Source: Candidatus Falkowiibacteriota bacterium (lineage in GTDB: Bacteria > Patescibacteriota > Patescibacteriia > Patescibacteriales > VMTK01). Taken from it: 52,620 nucleotides of DNA. Positions 1 through 8,149 of the stretch are shown here, in pieces. Made by a program: the position numbers and the translations under genes. How positions within the stretch are numbered: position 1 is the first letter of the stretch; every line of letters begins with the position of its first letter. Under the pieces are notes generated by a model that was given only the letters and a program-made list of their open reading frames with translations, was not told the origin of the DNA and did no database searches. Where the stretch lies: positions 1-52,620 of the forward strand of contig VMTK01000026.1 in the NCBI GenBank assembly GCA_013791585.1, read 5' to 3'.

Positions 1-7
1 AAATTTT

Positions 8-140
8 TCCCTGACAGCAGGGGGATTTCACGTGTTTTTTAGACATACACATGAATTTTCCCATAAAACTACTATTTTGTCTTTAGTGTTAGATAAAATT
101 TTAATAAATTTTCCACCAAATTAAGTTACTTATACCCAAT
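8..140. repeat. Terminal inverted repeat, left copy
   Basis: These 133 bases are the exact reverse complement of 52488-52620 at the other end of the window. Past base 140 the match continues imperfectly for about 12 bases (one substitution, eight matches, one substitution, three matches). The outer tip holds a short palindrome, CCCTG-ACAG-CAGGG. The right copy lies just upstream of rpoB and may contain its leader; the left copy has no gene directly behind it. It can be a genuine dispersed repeat at which the assembly stopped, a fold-back chimera, or a real terminal repeat. Confidence 0.95.
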
Positions 141-245
141 TTAACAATACAACAATTCAGGTATTAATATAAGCGATAGCTGTATATGTAAAATGCGTAT
201 AAATTATGCTTAAACGCGTAATTCCTAAAACTAATAAAATAATTT

Positions 246-279
246 AAACGCCCGATACATGTCGGGCGTTTGCTTTTTC
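246..279 (+). terminator. Rho-independent terminator-like hairpin
   Basis: A 10-bp perfect stem (AAACGCCCGA at 246-255, TCGGGCGTTT at 262-271) with a 6-base loop is followed by a T-rich run. It would end a transcript entering from the left edge, whose gene lies outside the window. Apart from this hairpin and the repeats on either side, bases 141-413 hold no gene. Confidence 0.75.
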
Positions 280-314
280 AACAGCTTTGGGCTAAAATAC
301 AGTATATAAATAAC

Positions 315-405
315 GAATTAGGAATTAGGAATTATGGTTTTTAAAATTATAATTTATTGTTTTATTATCCATAATTCCTAATTCATAATTCCTAATTCAT
401 AATTC
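315..405. repeat. Word-repeat intergenic hairpin (AATTAGG words)
   Basis: Tandem copies of a 7-8 base word (AATTAGGAATTAGG) on the left arm face reverse-complement words (CCTAATTCATAATTCCTAATT) on the right, so the region folds into a long AT-rich hairpin ending just before the next start codon. Similar constructions with different words occur at most + strand gene junctions in this window. Confidence 0.8.
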
Positions 406-413
406 AAAAACTA

Positions 414-1424
414 ATGAACTACATTATAGTTATCGTTTTAATTTTGTTTTCAGCGCTTTTTTCCGGGCTTACTCTGGGATTTTTTAGTTTGAACCGCGAC
501 GATCTAAAAAGAAAAGCGCATCTTGGGGACAAGCGCGCGAAAAAAATTTATAGCTTGCGCAAAAACGGCAATCTTCTGCTCTGTACTTTGCTTATAGGAA
601 ATATCGCGGTAAATTCCGCCATTTCTATTTTCTTGGGATCAATCGCCAGCGGTGTAACCGCCGGAATCACGGCTACCGGTTTAATAGTAATATTCGGAGA
701 AATAATTCCGCAGGCCAGCTTCTCGCGCCATGCCTTAACGCTTGGCGCGAAATTCGTCTGGCTGGTGCGGATTTTGGTGATTATCTTATATCCTGTCTGC
801 TGGCCGCTGTCTAAAATATTAGACAAAATTCTGGGGGATGAAATGCCGACAATTTATTCCAAGCATGAAATAGCAAAACTGATAGAAGACCACGAAGACT
901 TGAAAGGAAGCGATGTTGACCGCGATGAAGAAAGAATTATCAAAGGCGCCCTGTCTTATTCGGAAAAAACCGTAGAGGACATAATGACTCCCCGCACAGA
1001 AGTTATCCTGCTGCAAGCGGATCAAATTCTGGACAAAAAAACAATAATAAAAATTAAAAAATCAGGGCATTCAAGAATACCTATATATAAAAAGGATCCG
1101 GATGATATTGTAAGCATTTTATATGTAAAAGACATGATAGGAGAAAACCTGAAAAATAAAACAACTGGCGAAATCGCCAAAAGAAGCGCGATTTTCGTAG
1201 ATTGCGGCAAGCCATTGGACGACTTGCTTAATGAATTTAAAAGAAAAAAGAACCACTTATTTGTTGTCTTGAATCAATTCGGCGGAGTTTCAGGCATTGT
1301 AACGATTGAAGATGTACTGGAAGAAATAATCGGCGTGGAAATAGTGGATGAATTTGACGTATATGAAGACTTGCAAAAAGTCGCCAAGAAAAAAGCAAGC
1401 AAGAAAAATCTTAATAAGGTTTAG
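414..1424 (+). CDS. CNNM/CBS-domain membrane protein (CorC/HlyC-like)
   Basis: This 336-residue protein has the CNNM (DUF21) membrane domain at about residues 1-140, with hydrophobic segments at roughly 3-23, 55-75, 80-100 and 112-132, and the family signature GEIIPQ near residue 95. It is followed by a paired CBS domain at about 190-315 (DIMTPRTEV at the first CBS, GGVSGIVTIEDVLEEIIG at the second). Family members act in Mg2+/Co2+ homeostasis or resistance; many are mislabelled hemolysins. The short Lys-rich tail lacks the usual CorC_HlyC C-terminal domain, so the protein is a shorter form. The ATG at 414 directly follows the word-repeat hairpin and has no clear Shine-Dalgarno sequence. It appears monocistronic. 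The substrate ion cannot be told from sequence. Confidence 0.9.
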   Translation: MNYIIVIVLILFSALFSGLTLGFFSLNRDDLKRKAHLGDKRAKKIYSLRKNGNLLLCTLLIGNIAVNSAISIFLGSIASGVTAGITATGLIVIFGEIIPQASFSRHALTLGAKFVWLVRILVIILYPVCWPLSKILDKILGDEMPTIYSKHEIAKLIEDHEDLKGSDVDRDEERIIKGALSYSEKTVEDIMTPRTEVILLQADQILDKKTIIKIKKSGHSRIPIYKKDPDDIVSILYVKDMIGENLKNKTTGEIAKRSAIFVDCGKPLDDLLNEFKRKKNHLFVVLNQFGGVSGIVTIEDVLEEIIGVEIVDEFDVYEDLQKVAKKKASKKNLNKV

Positions 1425-1428
1425 ATGT

Positions 1429-1615
1429 AATTAGATGTAATGCTAATCCGCGAATAAATACTAATCCGCGAATTGCGAATTTTTAAATTAAAAATACAAG
1501 ATTATGAAAATATGGAAATAAATCTAAAAAATTGTTTCAAATATTCTCGTATTTTCATATTTTCATTATTATTAGCGATTAGTTGATTGGCATTTATTCG
1601 CCGGATTAGCATTAT
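1429..1615. repeat. Word-repeat intergenic hairpin upstream of leuS
   Basis: Words such as GCTAATCCGCGAATAAATA and AAATACAAG..GAAAATATGG on the left pair with CGTATTTTCATATTTTCAT and TTATTCGCCGGATTAGC on the right. The arms span nearly the whole spacer between the CNNM gene and leuS. No separate promoter can be told apart from the AT-rich repeats. Confidence 0.75.
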
Positions 1616-1619
1616 TACT

Positions 1620-4600
1620 ATGTATAACCACCAAAAAATAGAAAAAAAGTGGGCGGAAAAATGGGTTAAGGATAAAACTTTTACGCCGGATCTGGAAAAA
1701 GCCAAAGACCCTTATTACGCGCTGTTTATGTTTCCCTACCCCAGCGCGGAGGGCTTGCATATCGGCAATTTTTACGCGTTTACCTGCGTGGATGTGATGG
1801 CTAAATACAAAAAGCTTCAAGGCAAAGACGTGTTTGAGCCGATCGGCTTTGACGCTTTTGGCATACACAGCGAGAATTACGCCTTGAAGATTAACGAAAC
1901 CCCGAGAAAAATGCTTAATAGAACAATAGCTAATTTTAGGAACCAGCTAAGCTCGGCCGGACTGGGGTGCGACTGGACGCGGGAAGTGGACACGACAGAT
2001 CCTGAATATTATAAGTGGACACAATGGATATTTACCAAGCTTTTTGAAAAAGGCCTTGCTTACCAAAAAGAAGCTCTGCTGAACTGGTGTCCGGGCTGTA
2101 AAACAGTCCTGGCTGACGAGCAGATTGAAAACGGCGTATGTGAAAGATGCAAAACCGCTCCGGAAAAAAAGATCATGAAGCAATGGTTTTTTAGAATAAC
2201 CGCTTATGCCCAGCGCCTGCTTGACGGCCTGGAAACAATGGACTGGTCGGATATTACCAAGCACGCGCAGAGGAATTGGATTGGGAGATCGGAAGGAGCG
2301 AGCGTGAAATTCCAAATCTCAAATTCCAAATTACAAACCCCGCAACATCGCTGCGCGACAACGGGGCAAGCAAATTCCAAATCCGAAATTTCAAATTTCA
2401 AATATGAAATTGAAGTTTTTACGACAAGGCCGGATACTTTATTCGGCGCGACTTATTTTGTCATGTCTCCGGAACATCCTCTTGTTGAAAAGATAACTTC
2501 TCCAGAACAAAAAAAGGAAGTGGAAAAATACATTAAAAAAACAGGGGCAAAATCTGATTTGGAACGCGCTGAAGCCAAAGAAAAAACAGGAGTATTTACC
2601 GGCGCTCATGCCATTAATCCGGTTAATAATGAAAAAATTCCGGTCTGGATCGCTGATTATGTTCTAATGGGCTATGGCACCGGCGCCATTATGGCAGTGC
2701 CGGCGCATGATGAGCGGGATTTTGAATTTGCGGAAAAATATAATTTGCCGATTAGGCAGGTTGTGGCGGGAAAAACACAAAAACACAAAAACACAAAAAC
2801 ACAAAAACACTGTTTAATTATTCATGGTTCACCGCGGTGTGACAAAAGTAAAGATACGGATTATACACCCGATAATATAAAGCACTGGCTTGGCTGGTTA
2901 AAGAAAAGATTAGAAAATAATAATTATAAGGTATATAATCCGCAAATGCCGACTCCGTGGGAGCCGGATTATCAGGAATGGAAAAAACAAATTGATAAAT
3001 TAGATATTAACGAAAATTCTGTGATTGTTGGCCATAGCGCTGGCGGCGCGTTTGCTGTTCGCTGGTTGAGTGAAAATAAGAAAAAAATTGACAAATTAAT
3101 ACTTATTGCAGCCGGCAAGACTATTACAGATGATAATAAGAGATTGCATAATTTTTATGATTTTAAAATTAATCAAAATATAAAAAATAGAGTTAATAAA
3201 ATAATTATTTTTGTTTCCGAAGATGAAAAAAAATATAGAATAGCAAGCGCTAAATTATATCAAAAAGAATTGGGCGGTGAATTGCGGATATTAAAAGATA
3301 GAGGACATTTCACTGTTACAGCTAATCCAATTAACAAAGAATTTCCAGAGTTGTTAGAAGAAATTTTAAAAGACAAATGTTTTGTTGGCGATGGCATAAA
3401 CATAAACTCTGATTTTTTAAACGGACTGGAAACCGAACAAGCAAAAGAAAAAATGATTAAATGGCTGGAGGAAAATGAACTGGGCAAAGGAACTGTGAAT
3501 TATAAATTGCGCGACTGGTGCATCAGCCGGCAGAGATACTGGGGGCCTCCTGTGCCGATTGTTTACTGTAATAAATGCGGGGTTCAAGCCGTGCCGGAAA
3601 AAGATTTGCCCGTAGAACTGCCTGAGATGGAAAAGGGCTGGGAGCCGGTCGGAGACGGGCGCGGGCCGCTGGCTAAAGTAAATAAATTCATTAAAACCGT
3701 TTGTCCGAAATGCGGAGGTTCGGCCGAGCGCGAGCCGGATGTAATGGATAATTTCCTGGATTCCGCCTGGTATTATTTCCGCTATGTCTCTCCGCGCGAC
3801 AACAAAAACATATTTGATAAAAAATTAAGCAAAAAATGGCTGCCGGTGGATCTGTATGTCGGCGGCAACGAACACGCAGTACTTCATCTGATGTACACCC
3901 GCTTTATTGCTATGGCGTTGCATGATCTGGGTTTAACTGATTTTGACAATCCTTTTAAAAAATTCCGAGCCAACGGCATGATATTAAAAGACGGCAAAAA
4001 AATGAGCAAGTCAAAAGGCAATGTCGTGAATCCGGAAGAGTACGGCGCCAAAGTCGGCTATGACGCGCTAAAAACTTATCTTTTATTTTTGGGGCCGTTG
4101 AATGAAGACCGATCGTTCAGCGATTCGGGCGTGCAGGGCGCCAAGCGCTGGATGGAAAGGATAGATCGGCTTGAAGAAAAAATAAATAATAATTATGAAG
4201 ATGATAAAAAAATAATAAAAAAACTGCATCAAACCATTAAGGCGGTAACAGACGATTTTGAAGAGCAAAAATACAACACAGCCGTGGCTCGCCTAATGAA
4301 GCTTACCAACAGCTTGAGCGTGGAAAAAAATATTTCCGGCCAAACTTGGGAAAAATTCTTGATTCTTGTCGCTCCTTTCGCGCCTGCCTTAGCTGAAGAG
4401 CTGTGGTCATCCTTCGCTAAAGCTACGGATGATAAAGCGGAAAGGTTTAAACAATCAATTTTTAAAGCAAAATGGCCGAAACATAATCCTAAATTAATCA
4501 AAGATGATATTATTAATCTTGTGATTCAAATCAACGGCAAATTGCGCGATACTATTGAGACGCCAATTAATATAAGCGAGAAAGAAGCGCAAAAAATCGC

Positions 4601-4697
4601 TTTGGAGAGTGATAAGATTAAAAAGTGGACGAACGGCAAAAAAATTATTAAAGTGATATTTGTTAAGGGGAAACTTATTAATATAGTGATAAAATAA
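1620..4697 (+). CDS. leuS: Leucyl-tRNA synthetase with embedded α/β-hydrolase
   Basis: LeuRS attaches leucine to tRNA-Leu. Class I signatures are present: the HIGH-type motif LHIGN in the first 60 residues, KMSKSKGN near residue 800, zinc-type cysteine pairs (CPGC..CERC), the editing-domain motifs TTRPDTLFGATY and GTGAIMAVPAHDERD, and a C-terminal anticodon-binding domain. At 1025 residues it exceeds the usual 800-880 because of inserts: about 205 residues forming a serine hydrolase within the CP1 editing domain (2771-3390), a word-repeat/palindrome segment (2306-2408) and a palindromic insert in the C-terminal domain (4407-4432). I chose ATG 1620 (MYNHQKIEKKW, typical LeuRS start); an upstream in-frame ATG at 1587 lies inside the hairpin repeat. 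The synthetase core is intact, so the enzyme is probably active. Confidence 0.95.
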   Translation: MYNHQKIEKKWAEKWVKDKTFTPDLEKAKDPYYALFMFPYPSAEGLHIGNFYAFTCVDVMAKYKKLQGKDVFEPIGFDAFGIHSENYALKINETPRKMLNRTIANFRNQLSSAGLGCDWTREVDTTDPEYYKWTQWIFTKLFEKGLAYQKEALLNWCPGCKTVLADEQIENGVCERCKTAPEKKIMKQWFFRITAYAQRLLDGLETMDWSDITKHAQRNWIGRSEGASVKFQISNSKLQTPQHRCATTGQANSKSEISNFKYEIEVFTTRPDTLFGATYFVMSPEHPLVEKITSPEQKKEVEKYIKKTGAKSDLERAEAKEKTGVFTGAHAINPVNNEKIPVWIADYVLMGYGTGAIMAVPAHDERDFEFAEKYNLPIRQVVAGKTQKHKNTKTQKHCLIIHGSPRCDKSKDTDYTPDNIKHWLGWLKKRLENNNYKVYNPQMPTPWEPDYQEWKKQIDKLDINENSVIVGHSAGGAFAVRWLSENKKKIDKLILIAAGKTITDDNKRLHNFYDFKINQNIKNRVNKIIIFVSEDEKKYRIASAKLYQKELGGELRILKDRGHFTVTANPINKEFPELLEEILKDKCFVGDGININSDFLNGLETEQAKEKMIKWLEENELGKGTVNYKLRDWCISRQRYWGPPVPIVYCNKCGVQAVPEKDLPVELPEMEKGWEPVGDGRGPLAKVNKFIKTVCPKCGGSAEREPDVMDNFLDSAWYYFRYVSPRDNKNIFDKKLSKKWLPVDLYVGGNEHAVLHLMYTRFIAMALHDLGLTDFDNPFKKFRANGMILKDGKKMSKSKGNVVNPEEYGAKVGYDALKTYLLFLGPLNEDRSFSDSGVQGAKRWMERIDRLEEKINNNYEDDKKIIKKLHQTIKAVTDDFEEQKYNTAVARLMKLTNSLSVEKNISGQTWEKFLILVAPFAPALAEELWSSFAKATDDKAERFKQSIFKAKWPKHNPKLIKDDIINLVIQINGKLRDTIETPINISEKEAQKIALESDKIKKWTNGKKIIKVIFVKGKLINIVIK
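2306..2408 (+). repeat. In-frame word-repeat/palindrome insert in leuS
   Basis: Between IGRSEGASVKF and IEVFTTRPD the gene carries repeated words of the type AAATTCCAAAT, surrounding a GC-rich palindrome (CCCCG at 2338-2342 against CGGGG at 2362-2366). It is translated as a low-complexity Ser/Asn/Lys stretch (QISNSKLQ.., SKSEISNFK). Normal LeuRS proteins have only a short β-hairpin here. The DNA matches the style of the intergenic word hairpins, so an intergenic-type repeat appears to have been tolerated in frame. Confidence 0.8.
2771..3390 (+). other. RBBP9/YdeN-like serine hydrolase domain inside LeuRS
   Basis: Residues about 384-590 of LeuRS form a complete α/β-hydrolase fold. It starts with LIIHGSPRCDKS, followed by a W-rich segment (HWLGWLKKRL, PTPWEPDYQEWKKQI) characteristic of the RBBP9/YdeN family. 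The nucleophile elbow is GHSAGG (Ser473). A plausible acid is Asp535 (VSEDE) and a plausible base is His563 (DRGHF). The insert is entered through four tandem AAAACACA-type words (2771-2811) and leaves just before VGDGININSDFLNGLE, a normal LeuRS editing-domain segment. The reading frame is open throughout. The catalytic residues look intact, which argues for selection on the domain and against random junk; its substrate is unknown. Confidence 0.85.
4407..4432 (+). repeat. In-frame palindromic insert in the leuS 3' part
   Basis: TCATCC at 4407-4412 faces GGATGA at 4427-4432 around TTCGCTAAAGCTAC. It is translated as SSFAKATDDKAERF, in the anticodon-binding/C-terminal region, where the surrounding LeuRS sequence resumes on both sides. 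It resembles a small palindromic repeat element accommodated in frame. Confidence 0.55.
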
Positions 4698-4744
4698 ATT
4701 GTTAAATTGCTCAATTGTTAAGCGGAGAAAATTTTGAAAAACAA

Positions 4745-5956
4745 ATGAAGACAATAAAAGAAGAAAAAATCCCCATAAAGATGTGGCTGGACGATATTGA
4801 GCCGGACGCGGAAAAACAGGCAAGGAACATTGCCAATCTGCCCGGGGCTTTCCACCACATTGCTATTATGCCTGACGCCCATGTCGGCTATGGCATGCCT
4901 ATCGGCGGAGTTTTGGCCACTGAAGATATAATCGCGCCCAATGCGGTTGGAGTTGATATCGGCTGCGGCGTAATTGCCGTAAAAACTTCTATCATGAAAA
5001 TTGACGAATATTCTTTAAAACAAATTTTAAATCAGCTGCGCAGAGACATACCAACCGGCTTCACCCACCATAAACAGGCGCAAGTTTGGGAAGGTTTTGA
5101 TAGGGCGCCGAATGTTTCTATTATACAAAAAGAGCTTGATTCCGCGCGCAACCAGATTGGCACATTGGGCGGAGGCAACCATTTTTTGGAAATTTTACAA
5201 GAAATTGATGATTCAAAATGGCAAATAAAAAGCAATGGCAATGTTTGGCTGATGCTTCACAGTGGCTCCCGTAATTTCGGCTATAAAACAGCGAATTTTT
5301 TCCATAGAAAAGCCAAGCAATACTGCGAGGTTAATAATATAAAATTGCCTGACAAAGACTTGGCTTTCTTAAAATTAGATTCCAAGGACGGGCAAGATTA
5401 TTGGCAAGCCATGAATTATTGCTTGGAATTCGCCCGAGCTAACCGCGATTTAATGGCCAAGCGCTTCATGGATATTTTTAACAATATTACCGGCTGTGAA
5501 TTCATAAACTTTGCCATGGAACACGGCTATAAAAACGAAATTAAAGAAAAATATATCAGCATCCACCACAATTACGCGGCAAAAGAAAGCCATTTTGGGA
5601 AAGAAGTTATTGTCCACCGCAAAGGCGCGACGCGCGCTTTTGCCGGCCAGCTTGGAATAGTTCCCGGAAGCATGGGAGCGCCAAGCTTTATTGTGGAGGG
5701 GCTTGGCAATCCTGAAAGCTTTATGAGCTGCGCGCATGGAGCCGGCAGAGCAATGGGGCGGCGGGAAGCCAACAAGAAATTAACAAAAGAGCGGGCCGAC
5801 CAAGCGATTAAAGGAGTGGTTTTCGCCGGATGGCAGGGCAAGTTTGACGAAGCTCCGCAAGCTTACAAAAATATTGAACAAGTGATAAAAAACCAAAGCG
5901 ATTTGGCAAAGCCCATAGTCAAATTAAAGCCGATAGCTGTTATGATAGGACACTAA
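4745..5956 (+). CDS. rtcB: RtcB-type RNA 3'-phosphate ligase
   Basis: RtcB joins RNA 2',3'-cyclic phosphate or 3'-phosphate ends to 5'-OH ends using GTP and Mn2+. Metal-binding and active-site motifs are visible: MPDAHVGYGMPIGGVLA, VGVDIGCG (Cys ligand), GTLGGGNHFLE, LMLHSGSRN, IHHNYA, HRKGATRAF and, near the C-terminus, SCAHGAGRAMGRREA, whose His is the usual GMP-accepting residue. The 403-residue length fits the short RtcB form. ATG 4745 is chosen because the protein begins MKTIKEEKIPIKMW; an in-frame TTG at 4715 would add ten residues inside a small inverted repeat. There is no archease gene beside it, and no rtcA or rtcR, so its pathway (RNA repair or tRNA processing) stays open. Confidence 0.93.
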   Translation: MKTIKEEKIPIKMWLDDIEPDAEKQARNIANLPGAFHHIAIMPDAHVGYGMPIGGVLATEDIIAPNAVGVDIGCGVIAVKTSIMKIDEYSLKQILNQLRRDIPTGFTHHKQAQVWEGFDRAPNVSIIQKELDSARNQIGTLGGGNHFLEILQEIDDSKWQIKSNGNVWLMLHSGSRNFGYKTANFFHRKAKQYCEVNNIKLPDKDLAFLKLDSKDGQDYWQAMNYCLEFARANRDLMAKRFMDIFNNITGCEFINFAMEHGYKNEIKEKYISIHHNYAAKESHFGKEVIVHRKGATRAFAGQLGIVPGSMGAPSFIVEGLGNPESFMSCAHGAGRAMGRREANKKLTKERADQAIKGVVFAGWQGKFDEAPQAYKNIEQVIKNQSDLAKPIVKLKPIAVMIGH

Positions 5957-5984
5957 ATCGCGTAATAAAAATTATTTATTTTTT

Positions 5985-6062
5985 TGTTAACGAATTAAAG
6001 GGTTAACGAGTTAATTAAATTTTAAACAACAACCCGTTAACTCGTTAACCCGTTAATTAAAT
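5985..6062. repeat. Word-repeat intergenic hairpin (GTTAACGAGTTAA words)
   Basis: The left arm GGGTTAACGAGTTAATTAA (about 6000-6018) pairs with TTAACTCGTTAACCCGTTAA on the right, leaving an AT loop. It fills the rtcB-MFS spacer and has the same architecture as the other junction hairpins, with a different word. Confidence 0.8.
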
Positions 6063-6078
6063 AATACTTTAATAGGTT

Positions 6079-7224
6079 ATGCGTTACTTCAACGGCAATT
6101 TATCTCAAGGTTTCGTCGCCTTGTTTTCCGGCAGAATGATCCAATTCGCCGCCGGCGGCTTGATCGGCTTGTTTCTGCCGATTTTTTTGCTGACTAAATT
6201 AAACTATCGCGTTGAATTTGTTTTTCTGTATTTTATCATCGGCCATGTAATTTATCTCTTAATCCTGCCGATAGGGGCTCAGCTTTTAAATAAAATAGGC
6301 CTGCGCCGCTCCCTTCGGCTTAGCGTGATTATGGACGGGGCGTTTTATACCTGCCTCTTCTTTTTGGACAAAAACCCTCAATTATTTTTAATATTATCCG
6401 TGGTTGCCTTAACTTTTTCTCGCATGCTGTTTTGGCTGCCTTTTCATACTGATTTCGCCAAGTTCACGGACAAGATCAACAGAGGCAAGGAAGTAAGCTT
6501 AATTTGGGCTACTCACTCGTTCTTAAGCGTACTTATGCCGATAGCCGCCGGATTTTTAATAATGCGGTTTGATTTTGACATCGTATTTATTATCGCGATA
6601 ATCCTTTACCTGTCAGCCGGCATCCCGTTTTTAGCGCTTCCCAGAACGCACGAGAGCTTTAGCTGGGGAATTTTGGAAACCTGGAAAAAATATTTTGCGA
6701 AAGAGAATAGAAAGCTTATTCTCGCGAACACGGCCAACGGCGCGGAAAGCTCTGTCGGACTGATTATATGGCCTATTTTTATTTGGCAAATATTTAACGG
6801 CAATTACTTGGAAGTTGGCACGATATCATCATTAATCATCTTTGTTTCTATTATTCTTCAACTAACCGCGGGGAAATATACCGATCTTTTTAATAAAAGA
6901 AAGATGCTGCATTGGGGAACCGCGCTATACGCCATTGGCTGGATAGGAAAAATATTCGTCTTAACCGCATCTCAAGTTTTTTTTATCGGAACATACCATG
7001 TTTTCACGAAAATTTTCAAAGATACGCCTTTTGACACGCTAAACTATGAAATAATGGCGGATCGCGGACACTATGTTGATGAATATACTGTCCTGAAAGA
7101 AATAGCCGTTCAAATGGGCAAAATACTGATGCTGATTTTTGCCATTTTAGTGGCTTTAAACTTCGGACTTAACTGGACTTTCGCACTGGCGGCCATTGCT
7201 TCGCTTTTTATTAATATATTATAA
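6079..7224 (+). CDS. Major facilitator superfamily transporter
   Basis: The 381-residue protein is very hydrophobic, with about 11-12 predicted membrane helices. After the first helices comes the cytoplasmic loop NKIGLRRSLRLS, matching the MFS loop 2-3 pattern, and a related loop (TDLFNKRKMLHWGTA) follows in the second half, as expected for the two-fold MFS repeat. The substrate is not recognisable. It begins right after a word-repeat hairpin and is followed by another hairpin at 7228 that can serve as its terminator. Its last ~27 bp, coding AAIASLFIN, recur at 26051-26077, where a second, mostly lost MFS gene seems to have ended. Confidence 0.85.
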   Translation: MRYFNGNLSQGFVALFSGRMIQFAAGGLIGLFLPIFLLTKLNYRVEFVFLYFIIGHVIYLLILPIGAQLLNKIGLRRSLRLSVIMDGAFYTCLFFLDKNPQLFLILSVVALTFSRMLFWLPFHTDFAKFTDKINRGKEVSLIWATHSFLSVLMPIAAGFLIMRFDFDIVFIIAIILYLSAGIPFLALPRTHESFSWGILETWKKYFAKENRKLILANTANGAESSVGLIIWPIFIWQIFNGNYLEVGTISSLIIFVSIILQLTAGKYTDLFNKRKMLHWGTALYAIGWIGKIFVLTASQVFFIGTYHVFTKIFKDTPFDTLNYEIMADRGHYVDEYTVLKEIAVQMGKILMLIFAILVALNFGLNWTFALAAIASLFINIL

Positions 7225-7227
7225 CTA

Positions 7228-7293
7228 CACTCAAATCTACGAATGCAATGCAAATCTACAAATATTTTTATTTAGCATTTGTAGATTTGAGTG
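7228..7293. repeat. Hairpin (CACTCAAATCTAC words), likely bidirectional terminator
   Basis: A 19-base left arm (7228-7246) pairs with 7275-7293 with one mismatch; the loop repeats the same word (CAAATCTACAAAT) and holds a short T run. It lies between the convergent ends of the MFS gene (+) and the gas vesicle cluster (-). A larger nested version of the same element is at 26089-26210. Bases 7294-7387 hold nothing else I can recognise. Confidence 0.8.
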
Positions 7294-7387
7294 GCGCAAA
7301 ATACCTTATTGGACGTAAAATCCCAAATAAAAACCCGCGCTTAAAAATAGCAAACGAGTTTTACAAAGCAAAATGTCGCTTTAAATA

Positions 7388-7690
7388 TTATCTTGTAGCG
7401 CTAATCACGACATCTAATTCAGCATCCGGAGCGCAAACGGTAATTCGGCCATTGGCGCTTTTGGCTATATGATGACCCGCACCATTTGTGGTAGCGCCGC
7501 TTGGATCATAAGGCATTGAAACCAGATATATTTCATTGGCGGTTAGCGCGGAAAGATCAACAAGGCTGGAGCAAGAGCCTCCTGTCTTGCATATTTCATT
7601 CGTTGCGACTCCGGAACAGTCAGCTGATGCGGGAATGTTCGCCGGAATAGTTCCTGTATTATCAACCGCGTATTGATGCGCCGCGTTCAA
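7388..7690 (-). pseudogene. 5'-truncated type IV pilin-like gene
   Basis: The frame encodes about 100 residues resembling the C-terminal globular part of CPR prepilin-like proteins: AAHQYAVDNTGTIP, a Cys pair (ADCSG..NEICKTGG), DLSALTANEIYLVSMPYDPSGA and SANGRITVCAPDAE. The N-terminal third is missing; such proteins normally begin with a leader ending in Gly, then FTLIE and a hydrophobic helix. Upstream in frame there is a TAA nine bases after the bactofilin end region, and the only start would be TTG at 7690. It is best read as a decayed or donor-type silent pilin fragment trailing the bactofilin gene. Whether any functional pilin locus exists elsewhere cannot be seen here. Confidence 0.65.
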
Positions 7691-7729
7691 ATTTCCATTA
7701 ACTTATGCGGCTTCGCCTACTTTAAATTT

Positions 7730-8095
7730 TTAAAAGTCCGCTTTCTCTTTAATAGCTTGGGCTTCCACAGACATAAGGCATTGGCCATTAATCATACCGC
7801 CTCGTTCAATACTTAAAATCTTACATTTAATGCCGCCCTTTATCCACCCTGTTTTAGTGATGTGTAATTTTTCTTTCGCCTCAACATTACCTTCTGCCTT
7901 GCCAGCTACAATAATGCTGTTAGCCTTAATGTCAGCCTTGACCATGGCCGACTTACTAATCTTAACATTTTTAGTATTTTCAATCATGCCATCTATCTTG
8001 CCGCTCACAACCAAATCTGCCAGGGATGATAATTTTCCCTCAAGTTTGGCTGAAGAATCAATAATGGTAGTGGAATATTTATTTTTTCCAAACAT
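7730..8095 (-). CDS. Bactofilin-family cytoskeletal protein
   Basis: The 121-residue protein has the bactofilin (DUF583) pattern: a short N-terminal tail (MFGKNKYSTTIIDSSAKLEG) and then a right-handed β-helix built from short hydrophobic repeats (LVVSGKIDGMIE, SAMVKADIKANSIIVAGKAEGNVEAKEKLHI, GWIKGGIKCKILSIERGGMINGQC). Bactofilins polymerise without nucleotide, often on the membrane, and scaffold other proteins. It starts 54 bp after the gvpJ stop, same strand, and so appears to be the last intact gene of the gas vesicle cluster. A role in positioning or clustering vesicles is inference from location only. Confidence 0.88.
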   Translation of the reverse strand: MFGKNKYSTTIIDSSAKLEGKLSSLADLVVSGKIDGMIENTKNVKISKSAMVKADIKANSIIVAGKAEGNVEAKEKLHITKTGWIKGGIKCKILSIERGGMINGQCLMSVEAQAIKEKADF

Positions 8096-8149
8096 ATCTT
8101 GGTTTCCAGAATCTAACGCAACACTATGTAAAAGCTAATAATTGATTTA

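Noticed and set aside
7248-7472. A 74-residue + strand frame between the MFS gene and the pilin remnant
   Set aside because: Its start is inside the hairpin repeat and it runs antisense into the pilin fragment; the translation has no recognisable features.
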